Assembly (NCBI RefSeq): GCF_022846655.1 | Contig: NZ_AP025667.1 | Span: 4,749,001 to 4,813,000, forward strand | From: Streptomyces seoulensis | Lineage (GTDB): Bacteria > Actinomycetota > Actinomycetes > Streptomycetales > Streptomycetaceae | DNA length: 64,000 bases | Direction of reading: 5' to 3' | Shown here: positions 57,587 to 64,000 of the stretch, piece after piece | Position numbering within the stretch: the first letter of the stretch is position 1 | How the letters are laid out: each line of letters starts with the position of its first letter | Notes under the pieces: model-generated | Database searches by the model: none | What the model was told of the DNA's origin: nothing | Seen by the model: only the letters and a program-made list of their open reading frames with translations | Made by a program: the position numbers and the translations under genes

Positions 57587-58255
57587 GTGAGACCGCCCCA
57601 GGACCTGCCCACGAACCCCGCGCGACTGCGACTGCAGTACAGCCACCGGCACCGACTACTCGACAGCCCCCAGGAGCAGACCCTGGAGCAATGGGACGTC
57701 CTCATCCAGTACCAGAGCGACGATGGGACCAGCCACGACGTCGGCACCATGGTGTTCCACCGCGTCCGCCTCACCCAGGGCATGAACGCCTGGATGGCCA
57801 TGGAGGAGGAGTCGGAGGAACTGTTCGAGATCGGGAACGCCCTCCTGGATCCAGCGACCGGCTACTTCACCCCCGAGGCCGAGCAGCGACTCGAATACGT
57901 GGGCACCAACCTGCTGATCATGGAGCGGGTGACCCTCGCCCCCGCCTGGCGCGGCTTCGGACTCGGACCCATCCTCGCCGCCGAAGCGATCAACCGCCTC
58001 TCACCCGGCGTCCGCGCCGTGGCCTGCTCGCCCGGCATCAGCGCGCACGAGGAAGGCTGGCTGCCGGAGCAGGCCGAGTTCGACCAGATCAACGCAAAGA
58101 TCGCCGCAGCCTGGAAGAGCGTCGGCTTCACCCCCTACCGGGCCAACGTCTACCTCCTCCCCCTGGCCACTCAGATCCAAGAAGATCAGCTTGCCGGTCT
58201 GCAGACCCACTTCCACGACCTGTGTTCATCCTGGGCCGACGCCCACGCCGGATAA
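57587..58255 (+). CDS. GNAT-like acetyltransferase-fold protein
   Basis: A 222-residue protein. A central segment ERVTLAPAWRGFGLGPILAA followed by EAINRLSPGVRAVACSPGIS fits the acetyl-CoA-binding motif A of GNAT enzymes (R-x-x-G-x-G), and WKSVGFTPYRANVYLLPL the C-terminal strand. N-terminal part is strand-rich. GTG 57587 without a clear ribosome-binding site; a TAGCCT sequence nearby might support a leaderless start. Substrate unknown. Last plus-strand gene of the element. Confidence 0.65.
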   Translation: MRPPQDLPTNPARLRLQYSHRHRLLDSPQEQTLEQWDVLIQYQSDDGTSHDVGTMVFHRVRLTQGMNAWMAMEEESEELFEIGNALLDPATGYFTPEAEQRLEYVGTNLLIMERVTLAPAWRGFGLGPILAAEAINRLSPGVRAVACSPGISAHEEGWLPEQAEFDQINAKIAAAWKSVGFTPYRANVYLLPLATQIQEDQLAGLQTHFHDLCSSWADAHAG

Positions 58256-58345
58256 CGCAGCCCAGTCGGGCTAGTTCGGCTCACCGCGGGTGATGCGCTC
58301 CAACGCCGCATACAGTCTCATGCCTGTCGTCGGCCGGGGGCCGAA

Positions 58346-58714
58346 CTACGCGGGTGCCGCATCGCGTTCGGCGGCGGCCCTGAGCGGCAGGCACCGGCCG
58401 CATGTCCGTCGGTCGCACACCTCCGAGCGTTCACTTCCCCACCGGCTGGACCGCCAGCGATGCTCGTAGCACAGCTGGTCCGGCCCGGACTGGGGGAACA
58501 GACCGAGAGCGCGGCGCAGGGCGGAACGGAGCGCGGTGAGATTTCCCGGTGTCTCCGGGCTCGCGGCCAAACGGAGCGCCTCGTTCAGCTCGACGCAGCC
58601 CCGGCGATACCCGGAGAGTTCACGAACAGGAACTCCCGGCTCCCGCAGAAGATCCTTCGCCTGCTCAGCTTGCCTCCACTGATTGGCACCTGGCTCGTCT
58701 CGCCACGTCGGCAC
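58346..58714 (-). CDS. Small hypothetical protein
   Basis: A 122-residue protein with ATG at 58714: PTWRDEPGANQWRQAEQAKD, YRRGCVELNEALRLAASPET, LRSALRRALGLFPQSGPDQL and a C-terminal RSEVCDRRTCGRC motif. Four cysteines near the end (C..C..C.R.C) may bind metal. Not recognised as a known family. Opposite strand to the transfer block. Codon use is adequate but the call is moderate. Confidence 0.5.
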   Translation of the reverse strand: MPTWRDEPGANQWRQAEQAKDLLREPGVPVRELSGYRRGCVELNEALRLAASPETPGNLTALRSALRRALGLFPQSGPDQLCYEHRWRSSRWGSERSEVCDRRTCGRCLPLRAAAERDAAPA

Positions 58715-59169
58715 AACAAGATCCTCTCATCGAATTTCTCCGTGCCAACGCGCGGGACCTGTCCCGAGTGGTGCTTACGGCCCGGTCTTCACCTGATTGC
58801 AGGTGCCACGCCTCACCGCACCGGTGGTACCGCGATGCCGTGACCTCCGCCGCCTTCGGAGGGAGCGCCTGGTGTGGCGAGAGCCCCTCGGGCCCCAATC
58901 ACCGCGCGAGATCGACGGCGGCTTTCACCATGCCAGAAGGAGCGGCAGAAAATAGCACGGGGTCACCGGTTGGCCTAACCGGGGTCACTCCGGAAAATTA
59001 ACGGTCCACCGCCACCCTCCTCGCACACGCCGAAAGACGCCTCCAGCACCCATCGCAGCGACGATCCAGACAACCACCAGCGCTTCTCCAGCTGCGCGAC
59101 AATACACACGGGAGGCACTAGGGAACGTAGTAGCCGAAGCGAATACGAGGTCAGGAATTCGCGAGGGAT
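58715..59169. other. Intergenic region with operator-like palindrome
   Basis: Some 455 bases with no gene found on either strand. GC content falls compared with the block to the left. The only feature is the site-3 palindrome. Confidence 0.45.
58966..58982. promoter_or_regulatory. Operator-like palindrome CCGGTT-N5-AACCGG (site 3)
   Basis: CCGGTTGGCCTAACCGG has the same 6-5-6 design as sites 1 and 2, with two spacer changes. TATTTT on the minus strand about 20 nt away resembles a -10. It may control the minus-strand gene at 58714 or a lost gene. Confidence 0.5.
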
Positions 59170-59370
59170 CTATGCTTCCCAGTCGTGCGGATTGGCGCCA
59201 CGCCATTCAACCCAGCCAGCATCATCCAGAATCCCTTCGGGGTTATCAATGCCAGCGGATTCGAGGAAAACAATCAAATCATGATCCGAATAGGCTGTTC
59301 CGAGGAACTCTTCGTACCCGCGAGTGCGCGCAGTGACACGGCGGCCGCCGGCAGCCGAAGGCCGGTGCAC
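59170..59370 (-). CDS. Small acidic protein or remnant, AT-richer codons
   Basis: Up to 66 codons ending at 59170. The last 50 look like protein: RGYEEFLGTAYSDHDLIVFL, ESAGIDNPEGILDDAGWVEW. Codons such as TTG ATT GTT and GAT are unlike the neighbours, so this piece has another origin. GTG 59370 is only a candidate start; the first residues are unconvincing. It may be the 3' remnant of a larger gene. Function unknown. Confidence 0.35.
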   Translation of the reverse strand: MHRPSAAGGRRVTARTRGYEEFLGTAYSDHDLIVFLESAGIDNPEGILDDAGWVEWRGANPHDWEA

Positions 59371-59458
59371 GCCAATCGGAGCCGCACTTCCACCTACCAC
59401 CTCTTCAGGGTGCCCCCGGCAGCACACCGAGGCCATCCGAGGGGCGGACGGCCGACGA

Positions 59459-60346
59459 TCAGGCCGCCGCGTAGCTGGCCTGGAACAGATCCTGCGCCCG
59501 CTCCACGTCCCGCGGCGTACGAAGCTGCACCTCCAGGTCGCCCGTTCCGTGGTGTCCGAGCCCAGACACGTCCCGGGTGAACCCGGGTACGAGGTCGACC
59601 TGCGTCGGGTCAACCTTCAGATACACCAGGAGCTTGACCTTCTGAGGCGGGCACACGCAGGCAAAGTTCCGCAGCCGCTGGAAGGCCGTGTACTGCTTGC
59701 GCTGCACACGGGTCACGCCGTCCCCGAGACCGAGCAGGGCCTCGTCGACCGCGCTCGCCAGCTCCACCATCGACGTGCTCTGGATACCGGCCGCCGCCCG
59801 TGCAGCGCCCTGGCGACGCGCCCGGCGAACCACCTGCATGCCGCCGCTTACAGAGGCGACAGTCTCAAGACCCAGCAGGTCGCTGCCGAAGAGTCGATAG
59901 CGGACCAGGTCGATCGACCGCCGGTGCTCGCGCACAGCGTGCACGTCATAGCGGGTGAAATCCCCGGCGATACAGATCAGGCGCGGCCCACTCCACCGCA
60001 CCTGAGACACGGCCGTCGCCCCGAGCCGGTCGCGCACCAGATACTCGAACTCGGCCCGATGGTCCACAAGCCAGCTCAGGTAAAACAAACCCTGGTTGAT
60101 AACACCGGCATCAATGCCCCGCTTATATTCGACGATGACCGGCGATCCATTCTCGTCCAGCCCAAGCGAGTCGATGCGGCCCCCGTGAACCGGCCCGGTG
60201 CCGTACTCGCTCGCCAGGAAACGGACGCCCAGCAACGTCTCCATGTGCGCCTCGACAAGTCCCTGTACATCAGCCTCGACGTCAGCAAGACGCGGCATGA
60301 CCTCAGTCATGCCGCTACTCATCGTGTTCGCCCGGAACAGTTTCAG
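59459..60346 (-). CDS. PD-(D/E)XK nuclease-like protein (NucS/DUF5655 style)
   Basis: A 295-residue protein if started at CTG 60346 (GGAGG 8 nt upstream, LKLFRANT start); GTG 60355 and several ATG options exist. N-terminal half: VQGLVEAHMETLLGVRFLAS, then GGRIDSLGLDENGSPVIVEY K, with the D...E-x-K catalytic pattern of PD-(D/E)XK nucleases such as NucS. C-terminal part: VYLKVDPTQVDLVPGFTRDV and GTGDLEVQLRTPRDVERAQD, like the DUF5655 domain. Relatives of this type start MKLFR, supporting the CTG. Probably acts on DNA in repair or defence. Confidence 0.75.
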   Translation of the reverse strand: MKLFRANTMSSGMTEVMPRLADVEADVQGLVEAHMETLLGVRFLASEYGTGPVHGGRIDSLGLDENGSPVIVEYKRGIDAGVINQGLFYLSWLVDHRAEFEYLVRDRLGATAVSQVRWSGPRLICIAGDFTRYDVHAVREHRRSIDLVRYRLFGSDLLGLETVASVSGGMQVVRRARRQGAARAAAGIQSTSMVELASAVDEALLGLGDGVTRVQRKQYTAFQRLRNFACVCPPQKVKLLVYLKVDPTQVDLVPGFTRDVSGLGHHGTGDLEVQLRTPRDVERAQDLFQASYAAA

Positions 60347-60518
60347 GCCCGACACCTCCCCCTTCTCGGTACGGAGATCCACAACGCCAGGACCGGCAGG
60401 CTTATTTCCGCGGAACTCTCCCGACCGGTCGAGCCAGAGGTTCACGAAGGCCGTCTGGGCCCATCTACGCGCTGCATTGCCGACGGTCACTCGGGGGTCA
60501 GCACGGGGTCTCACGGAC

Positions 60519-60769
60519 ATCCCAGCACGATCCCAGCACGGTAGGGGTGAGCAGGGGTGATGACGGGTGACGAGGGGTCAGCTATCCCAGCACCATCCCA
60601 GCACGGGAAAAAATCAGGGGCCCGACCCCGAAGAGTCGGACCCCATCTGACCTGCATGTTTGCCAGATCAGCGACGTGGTGGTATGTCACCCGCTACACA
60701 TTGAAGCGGAATTCCACAATAAGCCTCTGACCTGGGAAAACGTCCATCTATCCAGCACCGATCCAGCAC
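60519..60769. repeat. Three pairs of phased direct repeats (candidate attachment region)
   Basis: ATCCCAGCAC occurs in pairs with 11-bp periodicity at 60519/60530 and 60584/60595, and as ATCCAGCAC at 60750/60761. Between the first two pairs, GGGTGA-type units recur about every 10 bp (60544-60580). Such helically phased direct repeats often serve as arm-type sites for a tyrosine integrase or as accessory-protein sites. No integrase gene is present. Confidence 0.5.
60608..60644 (-). terminator. Intrinsic terminator reading leftward
   Basis: On the minus strand, a stem formed by 60617-60626 and 60635-60644 (one mismatch, 8-nt loop) is followed by CTGATTTTTTCCC. This is the best poly-T terminator in the window. 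It lies 60 nt after a 17-codon ORF ending EFRFNV, perhaps the last piece of a lost gene. Confidence 0.7.
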
Positions 60770-61255
60770 GGGCGCCGCACAAAGGACGAGAGGAAAGACG
60801 ATCACTCAAGTTACCCTTCCGTACTCGCCCGTGTCAGCCATCTGAGGATTTCCACGCAGGCTCAAACGGGCTCGTGAGCCGACAACAGCACATCGCCGTT
60901 CCTCGTACAGCAGAGCAGTCCGGCTCGGGGAGACCCAGCCGTAGGCCGCGACAACCGATCACTGCGAGCTGGCCGCGCCGTCCCAGCCGCCCTCATCGGC
61001 CGCAGCGTGATTCCGCCGGGGTCCTGGCGCAGTGTCGGATCAACGTAAACGTCGGGGGTAGGCGGCAGTTCCCGGCGGTGTGGACCAGATGCGGCAGCAT
61101 GTCGTCGTCGCGCAGCCGATGGTTGCTGCGCCCCCGTCCCGCAGGAAGTTCACGAGTTCAACAGCCTGTGGCATTTCCCGGGTACCCAAACGCGCGCGGG
61201 CCGAACGAGAGCACTGGAACCGTCAGTGCGGTTCCGGCGTTGCCCAGGAGTGGGC
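60770..61255. other. Intergenic region before SPFH gene
   Basis: About 490 bases with no reliable gene. Open frames here, including one running into the SPFH gene antisense, have no ribosome-binding site or family pattern. It likely holds old junction material. Confidence 0.4.
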
Positions 61256-62356
61256 TCAGTCGCCGGACCTCTGCCCGCGGCGGGGCGCCTGGGGCGACAT
61301 CGCGGCTTCGGCCTCCGCCTTGGCGTCGCTCACTGCGGCGGCGGCCTGCTTCTCGGCCTGGTCGGCGGCCGTCGCGGCGTCGAGTGAGACCGTCGAGCCC
61401 GCGTCGAGTTCCGGAACCCGGCCGTCGCGCGGCGTCTCGGCGTCGGCGGCTTCCTCGGTTTGCGCGGGCTGGGGACGGCCTGCCGTGGACTGGTCCCCGA
61501 ACGCGCTGGTGACCGTCCGCACCGCCTCGGTCAGCTCCCCCGGGATCACCCAGAACGTGTTGTTGTCGCTGCTCGCCAGGTGCGGGAGCGTCTCCAGGTA
61601 CTTGTAGGCCAGAACCTTCGGGTCGGCGTTGTTGCGATGGACCGCCTGGAAGACGAGTTCCACCGCCTTGGCCTCGCCGTCCGCCCGCAGGATCATGGCC
61701 TGTTGGGCGCCCTGTGCCTCCAGGATGTCCTTCTGCCGCGTGCCTTCCGCGGTAAGGATCTTGGCTTGCCGCTCCCCTTCGGCGTGCAGGATCGCCGCAC
61801 GCTTGTCACGCTCGGCCCGCATCTGCTTCTCCATCGCTTCCTTGATGGTGGCCGGTGGATCGATGGCCTTGATCTCGACACGGTTGACCCGGATGCCCCA
61901 CTTCCCGGTGGCGTCGTCGAGGACGGCGCGGAGCCGGGAGTTGATCTCCTCGCGTGAGGTGAGCGTCTCCTCCAGGTCCATGCTTCCGATGACGTTGCGC
62001 AGCGTGGTCACGGTGAGCTGGTCGATCGCCTGCAGGTAGTCGGCGACCTCGTAGGCCGCTGCTCTGGGGTCGGTGATCTGGTAGTAGAGCACGGTGTCGA
62101 TGTTCACCACGAGGTTGTCCTCGGTGATCACCGGCCTGGGGTCGGACGAGTAGACCTGCTCGCGCACGTCGAGTTTGGTGTTGACGCGGTCCGCCACCGG
62201 CAGGACGAAGTTCAGGCCGGGTTGCAGCGTCCGGCGGTACCGGCCGAACCGCTCGATGTTGTGGCGGCGCGCCTGCGGGACGATCCGCACCGTGGAGGCG
62301 ACGAGGAAGATGACGACGATGGCCGCCACGATGGCGGGAATGACCACTGGGTCCAC
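61256..62356 (-). CDS. SPFH/Band 7 (stomatin-like) membrane protein
   Basis: A 366-residue protein. One N-terminal transmembrane helix (PAIVAAIVVIFLVASTVRIV), the Band 7 domain (RFGRYRRTLQPGLNFVLPVA, VDREQVYSSDPRPVITEDN-like strand, NVIGSMDLEETLTSREEINS), then a long coiled coil (KQMRAERDKRAAILHAEGER, KAVELVFQAVHRNNADPKVL) and a disordered tail. These proteins form membrane-associated oligomeric cages that organise proteases or lipids. GTG 62356 after GGAGG. Sits 50 nt after the NfeD gene, as usual. Probably chromosomal. Confidence 0.9.
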   Translation of the reverse strand: MDPVVIPAIVAAIVVIFLVASTVRIVPQARRHNIERFGRYRRTLQPGLNFVLPVADRVNTKLDVREQVYSSDPRPVITEDNLVVNIDTVLYYQITDPRAAAYEVADYLQAIDQLTVTTLRNVIGSMDLEETLTSREEINSRLRAVLDDATGKWGIRVNRVEIKAIDPPATIKEAMEKQMRAERDKRAAILHAEGERQAKILTAEGTRQKDILEAQGAQQAMILRADGEAKAVELVFQAVHRNNADPKVLAYKYLETLPHLASSDNNTFWVIPGELTEAVRTVTSAFGDQSTAGRPQPAQTEEAADAETPRDGRVPELDAGSTVSLDAATAADQAEKQAAAAVSDAKAEAEAAMSPQAPRRGQRSGD

Positions 62357-62406
62357 AGTGCCTCCGTTGCTATGCGTTCAGCTGTTCATGCTGGCGTTTC
62401 GGCCGT

Positions 62407-62844
62407 TCACGGCAGGAGTTCGCGGGGGTAGACGATCGCCGTGGCGCCCTCGATCTCCATGACGTCCACGAGCGCTCCCGCCGGGATCACCAGACTCTCG
62501 TCGAGGGCCCGGGCGGACCACTCCTCGCCGGACAGTTTGATCAGGCCGCGCGTCGCGGTGACCTCCTGCATGACCTCAGCCCGCTTGCCGACCAGCGCGT
62601 CGCTGCCCTCACGAGTCAGGGGTTGCTGTGCCAGAAGCCGCAACGCGACAGGGCGGACGAGGACGAGACCCGCGGCCGCCGCCACCGCGAAGGCCACGAC
62701 CTGACCGAGAGCGCCGACCCCCACGCCGGCGACCACGGCGGTGACCAGGGCGGCGCCCGCCAGCAGTCCGAAGACAAGTGTCAGGGTGAAGAACTCCGCA
62801 GCCCCCAGGGCCGCGGCGGCGAGCAACCAGACGAACCACGGCAT
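62407..62844 (-). CDS. NfeD-family membrane protein
   Basis: A 145-residue protein. Hydrophobic helices (FVWLLAAAALGAAEFFTLTL, LVFGLLAGAALVTAVVAGVG, VVAFAVAAAAGLVLVRPVAL) are followed by the OB-fold: SDALVGKRAEVMQEVTATRG, IKLSGEEWSARALDESLVIP, GALVDVMEIEGATAIVYPRE. NfeD partners SPFH proteins in bacterial membranes, consistent with the neighbour. ATG 62844 after AAGGG. Typical Streptomyces chromosome operon. Confidence 0.9.
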   Translation of the reverse strand: MPWFVWLLAAAALGAAEFFTLTLVFGLLAGAALVTAVVAGVGVGALGQVVAFAVAAAAGLVLVRPVALRLLAQQPLTREGSDALVGKRAEVMQEVTATRGLIKLSGEEWSARALDESLVIPAGALVDVMEIEGATAIVYPRELLP

Positions 62845-62994
62845 CGAATCGCCCTTCTCTTGGGGCTCTCTTTACCAAGTTACTCCCTGCGACGTCGGAC
62901 AGGACAGACATGCAGGAGTCACGGTTCGTTGCAGCAGAGGCGTGTGCCCTGACCAGTAGGGACACCCCTGCCGATCAAAGGGGCGGGGTGCGCG

Positions 62995-63221
62995 TGAGAC
63001 GGCCGGCCAGGGTGGCGGCGAACTCCTCGGCGTGGGAGAGCTGGGTGCGCAGGTCCTCGCCCCCTGCTGGGCGGCCCGCTCGAAACCGCGGCTCCGCGCC
63101 AGCAATTCCGCGCGCTTCGCGGGCGTCCGGATGCGGCGAATTCACCGGACTGCTCTGGGCTCGATCAGTCAGGTCGTGCTCCGTCATGCACACTGCCCTG
63201 TCATCGTGGCGCTCCAGCATG
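62995..63221 (+). pseudogene. Decayed universal stress protein (Usp) C-terminus
   Basis: The plus strand reads SGCGEFTGLL in one frame, then LGSISQVVLRHAHCPVIVAL in another, which together match the end of Usp domains (G-x-G-G-F-x-G-x-L-L-G-S-V-S-x-x-V-x-x-H-A-x-C-P-V-x-V-V). Upstream sequence is degenerate. At least one frameshift and loss of the N-terminal half make it a pseudogene. It lies next to NfeD and NhaA in this region. Confidence 0.6.
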
Positions 63222-63734
63222 AGGTGACACCCCTGCGGGGCCGGGTACACGCCCCGCCAGGGAGCGGGATTCCGCAACCACTCAATCCGCTGCTCGGGAG
63301 CCTCCGCAAAGGTTCCATGCCGCAGCCGTCGAGGGCTACGCCCTGCTGGGCGACACTCAGCGCACAGAGGGAGTCCCTTGGTCCTCGGCCAGGTGACTGG
63401 CATGTGGTCCTTGGGCTGAAGTGTCGCGGAACTCGTCCTCACCGGAGCGGCCGCGGTCGTCATCTCGCGGTCGGGGACGTGGCCTACCAGAGCGGCTCCC
63501 CGTACCACGCGGGGCAGCCGAAGCTGCTTCCTGACCGCGGGCGCGCTGGTGATGACGGCCGTCCTGCTCGGCGGTCTGGCTGGTACGGCAGCGGCGCGGT
63601 CGGTGGCGGCTGAGGTTCGAGGGCGTCTTGCTCATCATGAGCTGCGCGATCACCATCGCGGCCCTGGCCCTATGACGCGCCGCTCGCCCACGCTGAGCGC
63701 ACGGCCCCTTCGGTGCCCTCCAGTCCTGGCACGC
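63222..63734. other. Intergenic region with possible membrane-protein scrap
   Basis: About 510 bases. The plus strand contains AGALVMTAVLLGGLAGTAAA and later LRFEGVLLIMSCAITIAALA in different frames, suggesting a decayed membrane protein, but the signal is weak. No intact gene found. Confidence 0.3.
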
Positions 63735-64000
63735 TCACCCGTCGGCGCGAGGCGGGCCGTCGGAGCCGCTATTGGTGTTGGCGGCGGCGGCCTCGGCTTC
63801 ATACAGCCGCCAGTACCGGTTGTTCCGCAGCCTCAGCAGGATCGTGGCCACCAGGGCGGAGGCCAGCGAACCGAGCAGGACGGCGGCCTTGATGTGCTCC
63901 TGTTCCACGGAGTTCGGGTAGGCCAGTTCGCCGATGAGCAGAGAGACGGTGAAACCGATTCCGGCCAGGACGGCCAGGGCGAACACGTCGGCCAGGGCCA
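63735..64000 (-). CDS. nhaA: NhaA-type Na+/H+ antiporter, C-terminal part (partial)
   Basis: The last 88 codons of a gene entering from the right edge. The sequence [20 protein letters not shown] then LIGELAYPN and [20 protein letters not shown] is the conserved C-terminal end of NhaA antiporters (helices 11-12, with the [13 protein letters not shown] motif). A hydrophilic tail (Ala/Asn/Ser-rich) follows. It exchanges sodium for protons across the membrane. Chromosomal in character. Confidence 0.85.
   Translation of the reverse strand, partial: ALADVFALAVLAGIGFTVSLLIGELAYPNSVEQEHIKAAVLLGSLASALVATILLRLRNNRYWRLYEAEAAAANTNSGSDGPPRADG

Noticed and set aside
60706..60750. 17-codon ORF ending EFRFNV upstream of a leftward terminator
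   Set aside because: Too short to call and preceded in frame by a stop; kept only as a hint of a lost gene.
61080..61607. Plus-strand frame overlapping the SPFH gene
   Set aside because: Antisense to a clear Band 7 coding sequence; no support.
63357..63656. Minus-strand ORF near the NhaA gene
   Set aside because: Composition is non-coding; opposite strand carries weak membrane-protein scraps instead.
1..64000. tRNA, rRNA, CRISPR array or integrase gene
   Set aside because: Looked for at the junctions and in gaps; no cloverleaf, repeat-spacer array or tyrosine/serine recombinase motif was seen.

Overview
The window reads as a Streptomyces-type actinobacterial genome segment: very GC-rich, strongly biased to G/C in third codon positions, with a WhiB-family regulator, DUF2637 and DUF317 proteins, an SCO6880-family transfer protein, an LAxTG (class E sortase) surface protein and frequent GTG/TTG starts. 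Most of it (about 1.9 to 58.3 kb) looks like a large conjugative plasmid or integrative conjugative element. No integrase, tRNA, rRNA or CRISPR array was found.

Layout. 1-1164 (minus): an XRE repressor, an ImmA-type metallopeptidase and the start of a membrane protein. 1888-8799 (plus): replication and mobilisation block, with a rep-like helix-turn-helix gene carrying iteron-like repeats, a zinc-finger protein, WhiB, DUF2637, MobC with a perfect 16-bp inverted repeat (oriT candidate), and a relaxase. 8912-11668: accessory lipoproteins with two strong terminators and a scrapyard holding an IS5-type transposase fragment, a decayed Ku gene and a frameshifted lipoprotein gene. 11708-14644: DUF317-type genes (minus) and a two-gene plus-strand unit whose second product resembles the abortive-infection C-terminal (Abi-C) domain. 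14924-26934 (minus): a long block with an LAHTG-anchored protein, DUF317, ATP-grasp ligase, MFS exporter, two winged-helix regulators, many unknowns, a RelE-like protein, DUF4913 and a DNA methyltransferase.

A divergent 440-bp control region (about 26.93-27.37 kb) separates that block from a long plus-strand block, 27374-58255. This encodes a type IV secretion apparatus: NlpC/P60 wall hydrolase, small membrane proteins, a VirB6/TrbL-like protein, SCO6880 protein, VirB4-like ATPase and, 17 kb later, a VirD4-like coupling protein. Between and after these lie many lineage-specific proteins, including at least six DUF317 or DUF317-like products across the window, seven genes sharing another small repeated module, a MoxR AAA+ / VWA-metallopeptidase pair, a PP-loop ATPase overlapping a cytosine-C5 methyltransferase, and a DnaB-N-like protein. 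ATGA/GTGA overlaps show tight translational coupling.

Right flank, 58.3-64 kb: lower-GC remnants, a NucS-like nuclease, an array of phased direct repeats with a terminator (possible attachment or junction region), then probable chromosomal genes: SPFH, NfeD, a decayed universal stress protein and NhaA.

Signals worth attention are a set of genes whose ribosome-binding sites point to CTG, ATC or ATA rather than ATG/GTG/TTG; three CCGGTT-N5-AACCGG palindromes dispersed over 35 kb; iterons inside the rep gene; and the palindrome inside mobC. All functional calls rest on reading motifs by eye; no database search was run.
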